In this document: positions 53,805-63,219 of the stretch, piece by piece
Numbering within the stretch: position 1 is the first letter of the stretch
Layout: each line of letters starts with the position of its first letter
Assembly (NCBI RefSeq): GCF_042139015.1
Contig: NZ_JBHIKY010000004.1
Coordinates: 124,001 to 188,000 of the forward strand
Reading direction: 5' to 3'
DNA length: 64,000 nt
From: JBHIKY01 sp042139015
GTDB taxonomy: Bacteria; Bacillota; Bacilli; Bacillales; Marinococcaceae
Notes under the pieces: generated by a model
The model's input: only the letters and a program-made list of their open reading frames with translations
What the model was told of the DNA's origin: nothing
Database searches by the model: none
Translations under genes and position numbers: made by a program

Positions 53805-54233
53805 TCCTTAAGAAATCGCAAATTTAGGATTGACTTTAGAGAAACTTTGCCTTATAATTTATGATAGGGATTTTTATGATTTAATATTATATTAAAGTTT
53901 CTGTTAAAAAATAACACATATTCATTTTTAAAGCAATATGAATATTCGTTGATATAATTTTAATAAGTGTAACGTAATAAAATTTGTATATGTGGTCTTA
54001 CAAACCAGCTGGATACTGACTCCAGCTGGTTTTTTCATTTTTAATCACAATCTCCTTCCCTCATAAAAAGCATAAAGTTCCGGGAAAGATTATACTCCCA
54101 TATGACTGTTACCTATGTTAATTTCTTCAACCCTATACCTACTATTCAGTCAAAAAGGAGATTCACAGTTTAGACGCTGCTTCGAGGGGAATAAATTGAA
54201 TAGAAAGAAATTTGAAATCCAGGAGGTTGAACG
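53805..54233. other. Long intergenic region before fbaB with an orphan terminator
   Basis: AT-rich. No ORF was supported. It contains a strong plus-strand terminator at 54003-54036 with no gene before it, and the fbaB ribosome site (CCAGGAGG) at its end. The promoter of helD must also lie here, but no clear boxes were recognised. Confidence 0.6.
54003..54036 (+). terminator. Orphan intrinsic terminator
   Basis: AACCAGCTGG pairs perfectly with CCAGCTGGTT across an 8-base loop and is followed by TTTTTC. No upstream gene on the plus strand ends nearby; ferredoxin ends 2.6 kb away on the far side of helD. Confidence 0.8.
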
Positions 54234-55283
54234 ATGCCATCAACGGAAGAACTATTAGGGAAAGATGCAGAATCGCTGCTCGGCCATCAATGTGAGACGA
54301 TTTCTAAAGAAGATCTTTACGTTCCCGGCCCTGATTTCGTCGACAGGGTGTACAAATCCACAGACCGGACCCCGGTGGTGCTTCGAAATCTGCAAAGCAT
54401 GTTTAATCACGGACGCCTGAACGGGACCGGGTATCTTTCTATTCTTCCAGTCGACCAGGGAATCGAGCATTCGGCCGGGGCTTCCTTTGCCCCCAACCCG
54501 ATTTATTTTGACCCGGAAAATATTATTAAGCTTGCCATTGAAAGTGAATGTAACGCCGTCGCTTCCACCATCGGCGCGCTCGGATCGGTGGCAAGAGACT
54601 ATGCCCACAAAATTCCGTTCATCGCAAAGCTTAACCACAATGAATTATTAACGTATCCAAACACTCACGATCAGATCATGTTCGGTTCGGTGGAACAGGC
54701 ATATAATATGGGCTGTGTGGCGGTGGGAGCGACGATTTATTTCGGCTCCGAGGAAAGCGGCCGCCAGATCCAGGAAGTCAGCCAGGCTTTCGAGCGTGCC
54801 CATGAGCTCGGCCTCGGCACAATTCTGTGGGCGTATCTTCGCAATCCAGCCTTTAAAACTGATGATGATGATTTCCATACTGCTTCTGATTTAACCTCGC
54901 AGGCCATTCATCTATCAGCAAGTCTGCAGGCAGACATTGTAAAACAGAAACTCCCCACTACTAATCGAGGCTACACTACCGTGAAATTTGGAAAAACACA
55001 CGATGATGTCTACTCCAATTTAACGACTGACCATCCAATTGATTTAACCCGCTACCAGGTTGCCAACTCCTTTATGGGGAGGGCCGGACTTATTAATTCC
55101 GGCGGAGGATCAGCAGAAAGGGATTTAAATGAAGCAGTAAAAACCGCCGTTATCAACAAACGTGCCGGCGGCATGGGTCTAATTATGGGCCGTAAAGCCT
55201 TCCAGCGGCCCATGCAGGAAGGTGCAGACATTATCCGGGCTGTGCAGGACGTCTATGCAGATAAGTCGATTACCTTAGCTTAA
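54234..55283 (+). CDS. fbaB: Class I fructose-bisphosphate aldolase (DhnA/FbaB type)
   Basis: 349 residues. The archaeal-type class I aldolase motif LPVDQGIEHSAGASFAPNP is near residue 85. FIAKLNHNELLTYP and VGATIYFGSEESGRQI follow, and INSGGGSAERDLNEAV and GLIMGRKAFQRP near the C-terminus form the phosphate site. A Schiff-base enzyme of glycolysis/gluconeogenesis. CAGGAGG precedes the ATG. It is followed by a terminator. Confidence 0.93.
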   Translation: MPSTEELLGKDAESLLGHQCETISKEDLYVPGPDFVDRVYKSTDRTPVVLRNLQSMFNHGRLNGTGYLSILPVDQGIEHSAGASFAPNPIYFDPENIIKLAIESECNAVASTIGALGSVARDYAHKIPFIAKLNHNELLTYPNTHDQIMFGSVEQAYNMGCVAVGATIYFGSEESGRQIQEVSQAFERAHELGLGTILWAYLRNPAFKTDDDDFHTASDLTSQAIHLSASLQADIVKQKLPTTNRGYTTVKFGKTHDDVYSNLTTDHPIDLTRYQVANSFMGRAGLINSGGGSAERDLNEAVKTAVINKRAGGMGLIMGRKAFQRPMQEGADIIRAVQDVYADKSITLA

Positions 55284-55306
55284 GAAATAAGTATTGTAGC
55301 TTCCAT

Positions 55307-55340
55307 CCCGTCCATTCCTCACACATGGGCGGGTTTTTTT
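55307..55340 (+). terminator. Terminator of fbaB
   Basis: CCCGTCCAT pairs with ATGGGCGGG and is followed by seven T residues, 24 bases after the stop. Confidence 0.85.
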
Positions 55341-55367
55341 CAATCAGCAAGGAAGGAGTGATAGGGT

Positions 55368-56255
55368 ATGACTGCAAAAGTAACCGTAGTTGGAAGCTTA
55401 AACATGGATCTGGTAACCTCTACTGAGAAGTTTCCGCAGTAGGGAGAAACAGTTATTGGCAGAGAGTTTGTCACAATCCCCGGCGGCAAAGGATCGAATC
55501 AGGCAGCAGCGGCGGCACGGCTTGGGGCCGAAGTGCGCATGATTGGCTGTGTCGGCTCTGATTCCTTTGGAGACGTCCTATTACAAAGTATGAAAAACGA
55601 GAACATTGAACTGGATGGAGTGAGGAGCGTTCCTGACATTTCCACGGGAGTTGCCTCCATTACAGTTTCAAAAGGTGAAAATCAAATTATCGTCGTTCCA
55701 GGGGCAAACAACGAAGTAACACCAGAGTACGTACATACACACTCCTCCAGCATTGCAGACGCTGATGTGTTACTCATACAGCTTGAAATCCCTCTTTCCG
55801 CCATTCGCGAAGCAATACGCATAGCGAAAGAGAACAATGTCCTGGTAATTCTGAATCCAGCTCCAATTCAGGAGCTCCCGGAAGATATTCTATCTAATGT
55901 CGACTGGCTGACTCCGAATGAACTTGAGGCGGACGGTTTATGTAAGCCAACCAACCACTCTATTTTAAACAAATGCATTGTTACACATGGGAAAGATGGC
56001 TCTGCTTTTTATGAATATCCGAACAACGTGCAGCATGTGCCTGCCTATTCAGTTCACGTAATAGATACAACAGGAGCAGGCGATACCTTCAACGGAGCCC
56101 TTGCCGTTGCCCTGACAGAAAAAATGCCTCTAAAAAAAGCCTGTCAGTTTGCGAATGCCGCAGCTGCTCTTTCTGCCACTCAAATGGGAGCGCAGAGAGG
56201 AATGCCTGTCAGAAGTGCGGTTGAAGCACTTTTATTGAGAAATTTTTCAAATTAA
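55368..56255 (+). pseudogene. rbsK: Ribokinase (PfkB family) interrupted by an in-frame TAG
   Basis: From ATG 55368 (GGAAGGAG upstream): MTAKVTVVGSLNMDLVTSTE, then KFPQ, then TAG at 55441-55443. The same frame continues GETVIGREFVTIPGGKGSNQ, the PfkB substrate motif. The anion-hole motif DTTGAGDTFNGALAVAL is intact near the C-terminus, and the product would be about 295 residues. Everything except the one codon is well conserved, so the lesion is recent, a sequencing error, or read through at low level. Residues after an internal start could not include the first beta strands. Its stop overlaps the convergent lyase gene by four bases. Confidence 0.88.
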
Positions 56256-57157
56256 ATTAAATTTCTCTTCCAGACGTGGTACGATTCATAAAACACTTCC
56301 ACTGCCTTAGCGGCTTCCCGCGACAATTCAACCGGCCAGCGGCAATAAGAGGACATCGGTATGCCCTGCAGGCTGGCCAGGTGTTTTGCGGTTGCTGGAT
56401 AAGCGAAACGCTGCACACTGTCGAGCAGTACTAATTGTTGATGCAGTTCACTGGAGTGCCTAGAATCTGGGTTTACTGTCGCTTCTTTCCAAAAGTCCAG
56501 TACAGATTCATTAAACGCTGCCGTAATCGTTGCCATAATACCTCCGGCTCCCTGTTTGACCGCATCAAGCAGAAATGGAGTATTCGCCTGGAAAATTGTG
56601 GTGTTCCCGGCACTTCTACTAATTTTGTGTTGAATATCCTCCATCGTACACGTTGTATCCTTGATCCCTTTTATGGACGAGATTTCAGAAAGTCTGCCCC
56701 ACACGTCCGCTTCTATTAGATTTGGTTGATTCTGCGGCCATTCGTATAGAAATACCGGCAGTTCCGAGGATTCGGCAAGCTCCCTTAAATAATTCTCAAG
56801 CTGCTGCTGATCCGTCCCCATCTTATCAGGCGGTACAAGAACAATGCCGCTCACACCAGTGTCACTCATTCTTTTAAGCTCCTCTTTATGCCAGTAAGAC
56901 TGAGGATGAACGTTCGCGGTGGCAAGCACCGGCGTATTACCGGCACGTGCTGCTGCCTGCTTCGCAAGCTTCAGCCTTTCCGAGAGACTGAGCCAGGCCA
57001 TTTCACTCGATCCGCATACACTGAATAATCCGTGCGGTCCTGCTTCAAGCTGCCAATCTACATACCTGTCGTAGCCGGCCCAATCAATTGCGCCATTTGT
57101 ATTAAAGGGTGTTAGTAATAACGTAAAAACCCCACTGTATTTTTTATCGTTTACCAT
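56252..57157 (-). CDS. DapA/NAL-family aldolase-lyase
   Basis: 301 residues, TIM barrel. Schiff-base Lys166 in IKGIKDTTC, Tyr138 in FLYEWPQN and the carboxylate-binding loop CGSSE (residues 48-52). The loop and the lack of the usual GTTGE indicate it is not a standard dihydrodipicolinate synthase; a sugar-acid or keto-acid lyase is more likely. The ATG at 57157 has AGAGAGG upstream. Between ribokinase and a LacI regulator, so a sugar context. Confidence 0.82.
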   Translation of the reverse strand: MVNDKKYSGVFTLLLTPFNTNGAIDWAGYDRYVDWQLEAGPHGLFSVCGSSEMAWLSLSERLKLAKQAAARAGNTPVLATANVHPQSYWHKEELKRMSDTGVSGIVLVPPDKMGTDQQQLENYLRELAESSELPVFLYEWPQNQPNLIEADVWGRLSEISSIKGIKDTTCTMEDIQHKISRSAGNTTIFQANTPFLLDAVKQGAGGIMATITAAFNESVLDFWKEATVNPDSRHSSELHQQLVLLDSVQRFAYPATAKHLASLQGIPMSSYCRWPVELSREAAKAVEVFYESYHVWKRNLI

Positions 57158-57320
57158 TATTGCCCCTCTCTTTAAATTATTCTGAGTATTCAATTTTATT
57201 ATAAGATCATGCACCTGAAAAACTCTAGTGTTTCTTTCCCCCCGCCCTAATTTATTTGTTCATTTATTTCGGTTATAATCATTAGTAATACAGCGGGAAA
57301 TTAAAGGGGATACACATTCT

Positions 57321-58304
57321 ATGAAACCGAAAATTCAAGACGTGGCAAAGGTTGCCGGTGTCTCTGCAACTACAGTATCAAGGGTGCTGAACAATCGTGG
57401 ATACATCAGTGAAGAGATGAAAAAAAAGGTATATGGGGCAATGGAACAGATCAATTATATTCCTAATGACCTGGCACGTTCTTTATATAATAAAAAAACT
57501 AATATTATCGGGCTGATCGTACCTACTACCAAAAATCCTTTTTTTGGTGAGCTTACTGCTGAAATAGAAAATTTTTGTTCTGAACAAGGCTACAAAGCTT
57601 TGATCTGCAACAGTTTAAACAACATTGATAAAGAAAAGCAGTACTGGGAAATGTTACGAAGAAACCAGGTAGACGGTGTTATTGTTGGCACCTACAATCG
57701 AGGTCTGCTGGATTATGATCAGCATAATTTACCTACGGTAGCCATTGATCACTATTTGTCTAAAAATATCCCGGTGGTCGGATCCAATAATTATCAAGGT
57801 GGAAAATTAGCTGTAGAGCAGCTGCTTCGGACAGGATGTAAGCGCATTATTCATCTGAACGGTCCCTTTGAGCTTCAAACTCCTGCGAACCTGCGCAGAA
57901 AAGCTTATGAGGATGTGATGAAAAAACATAACCTTCCTTATGTGACCTACGAAATTTCTGGAGTATTTGACCAAAAAGAGCAGGATGATGTAATTAATAA
58001 AATGTTTGAGGAAAAGCCAGACCTGGATGGAGTATTTGCGAGTGATGATTTATTGGCACTCGCGGTGATAAGAAAAGCGGAAAGAAGAAACATTTCGATA
58101 CCAAAACAGCTAAAGGTAGTAGGTTATGATGGAACAGATATCATCCGCACCATCTTCCCAAAGCTTACAACAGTGTGCCAGCCCACAAGAAAAATTGCAG
58201 AATCGGCAGTAACGCTGCTCCTCCAGCAATTAGAAGACTCCAAACCACTCAGCCATGACGATATAAGGCACGATGTGTACTTCCATGCTGGTCAGACCAT
58301 TTAA
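57321..58304 (+). CDS. LacI-family regulator of the fructoside cluster (ScrR-like)
   Basis: 327 residues. The N-terminal helix-turn-helix is IQDVAKVAGVSATTVSRVLNN (residues 5-25) with the hinge helix PNDLARSLYNKKT. A periplasmic-binding-like sensor domain follows, including GVFASDDLLALAV and GYDGTDIIRTIFPKLTTV. It diverges from the lyase and faces the GH32 gene. The GTAACCGATTAC operator at 62980 is its likely target. Confidence 0.9.
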   Translation: MKPKIQDVAKVAGVSATTVSRVLNNRGYISEEMKKKVYGAMEQINYIPNDLARSLYNKKTNIIGLIVPTTKNPFFGELTAEIENFCSEQGYKALICNSLNNIDKEKQYWEMLRRNQVDGVIVGTYNRGLLDYDQHNLPTVAIDHYLSKNIPVVGSNNYQGGKLAVEQLLRTGCKRIIHLNGPFELQTPANLRRKAYEDVMKKHNLPYVTYEISGVFDQKEQDDVINKMFEEKPDLDGVFASDDLLALAVIRKAERRNISIPKQLKVVGYDGTDIIRTIFPKLTTVCQPTRKIAESAVTLLLQQLEDSKPLSHDDIRHDVYFHAGQTI

Positions 58305-58337
58305 ACTAGCTGCATTATCTTGTATCTAAAATTAAAA

Positions 58338-58385
58338 TAAACCGGCTGCTTGTATTGATAGTGCAACAAACAGCCGGTTTTTTTA
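58338..58385. terminator. Bidirectional terminator between the regulator and GH32 gene
   Basis: AAACCGGCTG pairs with CAGCCGGTTT, followed by TTTTT on the plus strand; A-rich flank on the other side. Confidence 0.85.
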
Positions 58386-59873
58386 TTATTCTATTACCTT
58401 CTTTAAACTCCATACATTCACTTCTTCAACCATGACATTTGTATTTTCCGTATAAATCTGCATCCCGGTATTCACAGGCTCAGGGTAAATGCGGTTTGTA
58501 ATCCAGGCTCCGCCGTCTCCGGTACATACTTCTAACGAACAGGTATCCATAAAGAGTCGGAGAGAAATAGTATCCTGTACAACCACTTCCGTTTTACTGA
58601 TATTCGGTTGTGTCGCACCTCCAGAAGCTGTCGAGTCTACTACAAGCTCATTCGTCTCCATATCGTAGTATACCAGGGTTTTTTCTTGTCCGTCGGACGA
58701 AGCACGCAGATGAAGTCCAGCCTTCCCTTTATTTTCATTTATTTTAATATCAACCTTTATCTCATAGCTGTGCGCTAACTCACCATCTCCATTAAGATCA
58801 AAGCTCTCACCAGCATTTAAAGCTACATCGCTGAATTGCTGCTGGTTACCACGCAGATTCTCTAATTCCCGCACAGGCAACAATTTCACTTTATTCTGCT
58901 CATCCAAAACTACTTCCCTTGGAATGGTCATCGCTCCCGCCCATCCCTCGGCCTTCGTAGGAAAATCTGTTTCCCACGTATCCATCCATGCAATTAATAT
59001 CCATCTTCCCTTTTCATCCTGGAAAGTCTGGGCTGCATAAAAGTCTAAACCATCGTCAATTTCCTTCTGCGACTCCGGTAAAAACTTTCCAGTGCTGTAA
59101 TCCATATCGCCAATCATCACAATATTTTTTCCATTTTCCATATTCATTGGAGAAAGAACTAATGCATGCTTTTCACCAAGTGGAAATAAATCCGGACACT
59201 CCCACATATCCCCCTGCGTTCCGTCACCCTCTAAAGCTATCCCTCTATACTCCCAGGTGTCCAAGTCATTCGATTGAAAGAGAGAAACCGCTCCATTTCC
59301 ATTGATACTTGAGCCTATTACCACATACCATGTATCGTTATACTTCCATACTTTTGGATCGCGGAAGTCCTCGGATAGTCCGGAAGGAGGTTCTGATATG
59401 ATAGGATTCTTATTTTTTTTCTCAAAATGAATACCATCCTGTGATACAGCAGCAGCCTGTACCTCCTTCGGTGTTCTTCCGCTTATATGACCTGTGTATA
59501 TTAAGACAAGCTCTTCCCTGCAGGACACGGCGCTTCCTGAAAAGCAGCCAATATCCTCATTTGCTTCTTCATGATCGTATACTTCAGATGGAGCCAGCGC
59601 TGCCGGCTTGTGCTGCCACTCAATTAAATCTGAGCTGACCGCGTGTCCCCAATGCATCGGTCCCCAGTCGGCATTATAAGGGTGATGCTGATAAAACAGG
59701 TGATACAATCCGTTATGCTGAATGAGCCCGTTTGGGTCATTGAGCCAGCCGGCCGGAGCCATAAAATGATAGTTTAATCGGTAATGCGCCTTTTCAATGG
59801 TTTTTTTTTGTTTTTGTAATGCAAGCATCGCCCGCTCAATTTGTTTGCTGTGGTTTGTATTTGTCATTTTCAT
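58386..59873 (-). CDS. GH32 beta-fructosidase (sucrose/sucrose-6-phosphate hydrolase)
   Basis: 495 residues, no signal peptide, so cytoplasmic. The nucleophile Asp46 is in WLNDPNG, the transition-state stabiliser Asp172 is in FRDPK and the acid/base Glu225 is in WECPD. A C-terminal beta-sandwich (GH32C) is present. Hydrolyses sucrose or short fructo-oligosaccharides. As the linked importer is an ABC type rather than a PTS, the substrate is probably unphosphorylated (inference). Last gene of the operon. Confidence 0.93.
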   Translation of the reverse strand: MKMTNTNHSKQIERAMLALQKQKKTIEKAHYRLNYHFMAPAGWLNDPNGLIQHNGLYHLFYQHHPYNADWGPMHWGHAVSSDLIEWQHKPAALAPSEVYDHEEANEDIGCFSGSAVSCREELVLIYTGHISGRTPKEVQAAAVSQDGIHFEKKNKNPIISEPPSGLSEDFRDPKVWKYNDTWYVVIGSSINGNGAVSLFQSNDLDTWEYRGIALEGDGTQGDMWECPDLFPLGEKHALVLSPMNMENGKNIVMIGDMDYSTGKFLPESQKEIDDGLDFYAAQTFQDEKGRWILIAWMDTWETDFPTKAEGWAGAMTIPREVVLDEQNKVKLLPVRELENLRGNQQQFSDVALNAGESFDLNGDGELAHSYEIKVDIKINENKGKAGLHLRASSDGQEKTLVYYDMETNELVVDSTASGGATQPNISKTEVVVQDTISLRLFMDTCSLEVCTGDGGAWITNRIYPEPVNTGMQIYTENTNVMVEEVNVWSLKKVIE

Positions 59874-59903
59874 CTATTGTCCTCCGAATCATTTATAAGA
59901 CTT

Positions 59904-60743
59904 TTATTTTTGTCCTGTTCCTGATGATCCCAGGCCTTGAAGAAGATATTTCTGGGCCAGAATATAAACGATGATCAGCGGAATGGTGGAGATCGTCAAT
60001 ATCGCCATAATCTGATTCGTATACACTGGCTCAGTTGAATTTATATTTGTAATCGCGACCTGCAAAGGAAATTTTTCAGCATCGGTTAATATCATTAATG
60101 GCCAGATATAATCATTCCAGCTGACTATGAATGACAGTGTGCCGACGGTAGCAATCGCCGGCTTGGACATAGGCATCATGATTTTCCAGAAAATAGCCCA
60201 ATTTCCCGCTCCTTCTAATTTGGCTGACTCAATCACTGAATCAGGCACTGCCTTAAAGAAATTTCTAAATAAATAAATGAAAAACGCATTCGCAATTAAC
60301 GGAATTACTACGGCTAAGCGGTTATTCACCAGGCCGAGGTTATGAATAATCGTAAACTGAGTAATAATGATGGTTTCTACGGGTACAATTAACATCGCGA
60401 GCAGCAGGCTGAACAGAAAATTTCTGCCGAAAAATTTAAATTTCGCAAATGCATATCCCGCCATTGCATTTATAACAATCGAACCGATCGTGACAATCGC
60501 CGCGTATAAGATACTGTTGAATAAATAATTAAAAATATCAAATCGATCGAACAGCTCCACATAAGAGGTCAGCCATTCACTTACTTGAAACGATGGAAGC
60601 AGCGCCTGTACACTATTTAAATCCTGGTAGATGCTTTCCTCAGATTTCAAAGAGGAGGAAATCATCCATAAAAGTGGAAAAATAAAAAATAGAGCCAGTA
60701 AAAGCAACAATCCATATTTCACTACTTTTTTTATTCCCGGCAT
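59904..60743 (-). CDS. Sugar ABC transporter permease (MalG type)
   Basis: 279 residues, six membrane segments. The ABC-binding EAA loop reads ESAKLEGAGNWAIFWKIMMPMSKPAIAT. N-terminal FIFPLLWMISSSLKSEESIY is typical of MalG/UgpE. Directly adjoins the MalF-type gene. No ATPase is encoded in the cluster; a shared MsmX-like ATPase elsewhere is expected. Confidence 0.93.
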   Translation of the reverse strand: MPGIKKVVKYGLLLLLALFFIFPLLWMISSSLKSEESIYQDLNSVQALLPSFQVSEWLTSYVELFDRFDIFNYLFNSILYAAIVTIGSIVINAMAGYAFAKFKFFGRNFLFSLLLAMLIVPVETIIITQFTIIHNLGLVNNRLAVVIPLIANAFFIYLFRNFFKAVPDSVIESAKLEGAGNWAIFWKIMMPMSKPAIATVGTLSFIVSWNDYIWPLMILTDAEKFPLQVAITNINSTEPVYTNQIMAILTISTIPLIIVYILAQKYLLQGLGSSGTGQK

Positions 60744-61664
60744 TTACATATCCTCCTTTGCCAATTTGCGCTGAACGAAGGTAACAATGGCAATGAGAAC
60801 ACCGAATACAACCGTCATGGCACTTGAGTAGCCTACGAGCCGGTCTGTAAAACCGGTCTGATAAATGTAATAAATCGGTGTCATTGTAGAGTTTAACGGA
60901 CCGCCCTGCGTCATAATCATCGGCTGGATGATTAACTTAAACGCTGCGATTAATGTTGTAAAGACAATCAGTGTAGTCGTCGGCCTTAATAACGGCAGTG
61001 TAATGTGAAGAAAACTCTTCCATTTATTCGCTCCATCAATTTTTCCTGCTTCATACACTTCCCTGGAAATGTTTTGAAGTCCAGCTAAAAATATAAGCAT
61101 TTGGTAGCCCGCTCCCTGCCAAGCAGAGACGAAAACAATTGCAAAAATTGCCTGATTCGGACTCGTTAAAAACGGCTGAGCATCTATGCCTATTCCCTGA
61201 AGCATAGAGTTAATCAATCCATCCGAAGGATTCAGTAAGTAGAGCCACAATACGGAAATCACCACTAACGACATCACAACGGGTGAAAAGAAGGCCACTT
61301 TCAGAAAGATATTTCCTTTTTTCGTATTATTGATCAACAGCGCGAGGCCCAGCGCTGCCCCTACCTGAACAACAATAATACAGACCACAAAAATGGTTAT
61401 ATTCTGAAGGCTTTTAATAAAAACAGGATCGCTGAAAAGCTGGGTAAAATTACTGAAACCAACAAACTGCCTTGAATCAGGTGTAAGCAGATAGTAATCG
61501 GTAAATGCATAGTAAATCGTTAATAATGAAGGCAGAAACAAGAAAGTACCTAACAACACTAAGGCAGGAAGCAGAAAATAAAACGGTTGAATGTGAAATT
61601 TTATAGTTTCCAGACTGAAGGCTTGTTTTTTTTCCCGATCTGCTAATTTATTGGAGACATCCAT
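60744..61664 (-). CDS. Sugar ABC transporter permease (MalF type)
   Basis: 306 residues, six membrane segments after a ~30-residue cytosolic start. EAA loop EVYEAGKIDGANKWKSFLHITLPLLRPT. Pairs with the MalG-type permease. Its start overlaps the stop of the binding-protein gene. Confidence 0.93.
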   Translation of the reverse strand: MDVSNKLADREKKQAFSLETIKFHIQPFYFLLPALVLLGTFLFLPSLLTIYYAFTDYYLLTPDSRQFVGFSNFTQLFSDPVFIKSLQNITIFVVCIIVVQVGAALGLALLINNTKKGNIFLKVAFFSPVVMSLVVISVLWLYLLNPSDGLINSMLQGIGIDAQPFLTSPNQAIFAIVFVSAWQGAGYQMLIFLAGLQNISREVYEAGKIDGANKWKSFLHITLPLLRPTTTLIVFTTLIAAFKLIIQPMIMTQGGPLNSTMTPIYYIYQTGFTDRLVGYSSAMTVVFGVLIAIVTFVQRKLAKEDM

Positions 61665-62959
61665 TATTGATTCCTCCGATCTATCGCTGTCTGCATTTCT
61701 TGGGCCTTCTCATCAAGAAGCTGCTGCAGCTCTTCTTCATCCTCGTAAAAGGACAGGCCGGTAATCGTCTGCTGAAACGCTCTTGTTACCTGCGGATAAG
61801 CAGGTATTACTGGACGCGGCTGCCCAGACGCAGTATTTTGCTCAATCAATTTATTCATTTGAGGAGAAACCTGATCCTCCAATTCCTCTGCCGCCGACTT
61901 TCTGGCAGGAAGAACCGTATTGCCAAGACTTATATCTACAAGCGCTTCGGTCGTAGTCATGAAATCAATCAGCGCTCCTGCCGCCTCTTTGTTCTCCGCA
62001 CTCGTCGACATCGCATACTGCCAGCTTCCGGTAGGGGAAACAAGTTCATTTGTGTCCGGAGAAACCGGGTATGGCAAAATATCATAATCAATATCCTGAT
62101 AGCTCGTTTCCAGCTGCTGAATTGACCAGGAGCCGCTCATCATCATAGGATACCGCCCTGTTTCAAATCCGTTTTCTGCAGGTGAAATCGTGGTATAATT
62201 TTTATTCTGCATTTCCTGCAGGAAGGACATAGTTTTTAACCCCTCATCGTTGTTAAAGACATCTACTGCCTGCCCTCCGTCTTCAGACACCACATTTCCA
62301 CCTTGAGACCAAAGAAAAGGATTAAACGCATACATTAACCATTCACTCTTATCGTCAAGACCCATATCAATTGCCGGCTCCTCAAAGGTTTCCGTCAGCT
62401 TTTTGGAGACGGCCATAAATTCGTTCCAGTCCCACGGGTTTTCCACTGTCGGCAGCGTATCTAAATCAATGTCCGCTTCTTCAAACATATCTTTATTGTA
62501 AAAAATACCGACTCCTGATTCTGAATAGCCGATCGCATAAAGCTCCCCGTCGTACGTTCCCTGATCTATAATACTCGGCAGAAAATCATCTTTGTTCGAC
62601 AGATATTCACCGATGGGTGCAATAATATCTGCTTCTGCATAAGCAGCAGTATTCGGACCGTCAAGTGTCAGCACATCCGGCAGTGTCTCAGTGGAGACTG
62701 CGGCATTGACTTTATCTTCATAGCCGCCGCCGCCTCCGCTGCGAGGAATGAATTCAATCTCTGCCTCATACGTACCCTCGTATTCTTTATTAAATTGCTG
62801 GACCGTTTCATGCATCACTTCCCCTTCTGGACTTTCCTGCGACGTCTGCACCCAGAAACTGATGGTTTCTACTCCTGCAGTACCACTGCTTTCTTCTTCA
62901 TTACATCCGCTTAAAATAATCAATAATAAAAATAAAACTGCAAAATAAGCAAACTTCAT
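61664..62959 (-). CDS. Sugar ABC transporter substrate-binding lipoprotein
   Basis: 431 residues. Lipoprotein signal MKFAYFAVLFLLLIILSGC with lipobox LSGC (Cys19). The mature protein is a MalE/UgpB-like binding protein (PDVLTLDGPNTAAYAEADIIAPI, MMSGSWSIQQLE). GAGAGGAGG precedes ATG 62959; the longer open frame runs through the operator and promoter and is rejected. First gene of the importer-GH32 operon. Confidence 0.93.
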   Translation of the reverse strand: MKFAYFAVLFLLLIILSGCNEEESSGTAGVETISFWVQTSQESPEGEVMHETVQQFNKEYEGTYEAEIEFIPRSGGGGGYEDKVNAAVSTETLPDVLTLDGPNTAAYAEADIIAPIGEYLSNKDDFLPSIIDQGTYDGELYAIGYSESGVGIFYNKDMFEEADIDLDTLPTVENPWDWNEFMAVSKKLTETFEEPAIDMGLDDKSEWLMYAFNPFLWSQGGNVVSEDGGQAVDVFNNDEGLKTMSFLQEMQNKNYTTISPAENGFETGRYPMMMSGSWSIQQLETSYQDIDYDILPYPVSPDTNELVSPTGSWQYAMSTSAENKEAAGALIDFMTTTEALVDISLGNTVLPARKSAAEELEDQVSPQMNKLIEQNTASGQPRPVIPAYPQVTRAFQQTITGLSFYEDEEELQQLLDEKAQEMQTAIDRRNQ

Positions 62960-62979
62960 AGCTTTTCCTCCTCTCAGGT

Positions 62980-63028
62980 GTAACCGATTACTTTTAATGA
63001 TTTTAACGTTCATTTTTCGATATGTCAA
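62980..63028 (-). promoter_or_regulatory. Importer operon promoter with LacI/ScrR-type operator
   Basis: Minus strand TTGACA (63023-63028), exactly 17 bases, TAAAAT (63000-63005). Nine bases downstream is GTAATCGGTTAC (62980-62991), a near-perfect palindrome of the ScrR/LacI type with central CG. A repressor there would block early transcription; the linked LacI-family gene is the obvious candidate. Confidence 0.85.
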
Positions 63029-63173
63029 CCGGATGACATATTGTTTATAACCGCAGCATTCCATATGATAAAACTATTTTTTTTCTTTCTATATCAGTCA
63101 TTTCGCCTGTTTTCATGATTGTAATCTTTTATTTTAGACAACAAAATCCTAATTTTTCTCTTTAGTCTAAACA

Positions 63174-63211
63174 AAAAAAGAGCTGTCCCTCTTTTGGGGA
63201 CAGCTCTTTTT
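63174..63211 (-). terminator. Terminator after the AtuA-type pair
   Basis: AAAAAGAGCTGTCCC pairs with GGGACAGCTCTTTTT across an 8-base loop; strong in either direction. It lies just past the 63220 stop codon. Confidence 0.9.
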
Positions 63212-63219
63212 AGTCTAAC

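Noticed and set aside
55441..55443. Recoded TAG (pyrrolysine or programmed read-through) in ribokinase
   Set aside because: No supporting element is visible and the position is not catalytic; simple nonsense mutation or sequence error is more likely.
62960..63064. 35-residue extension of the sugar-binding protein
   Set aside because: It runs through the operator and promoter and would destroy the lipoprotein signal peptide.
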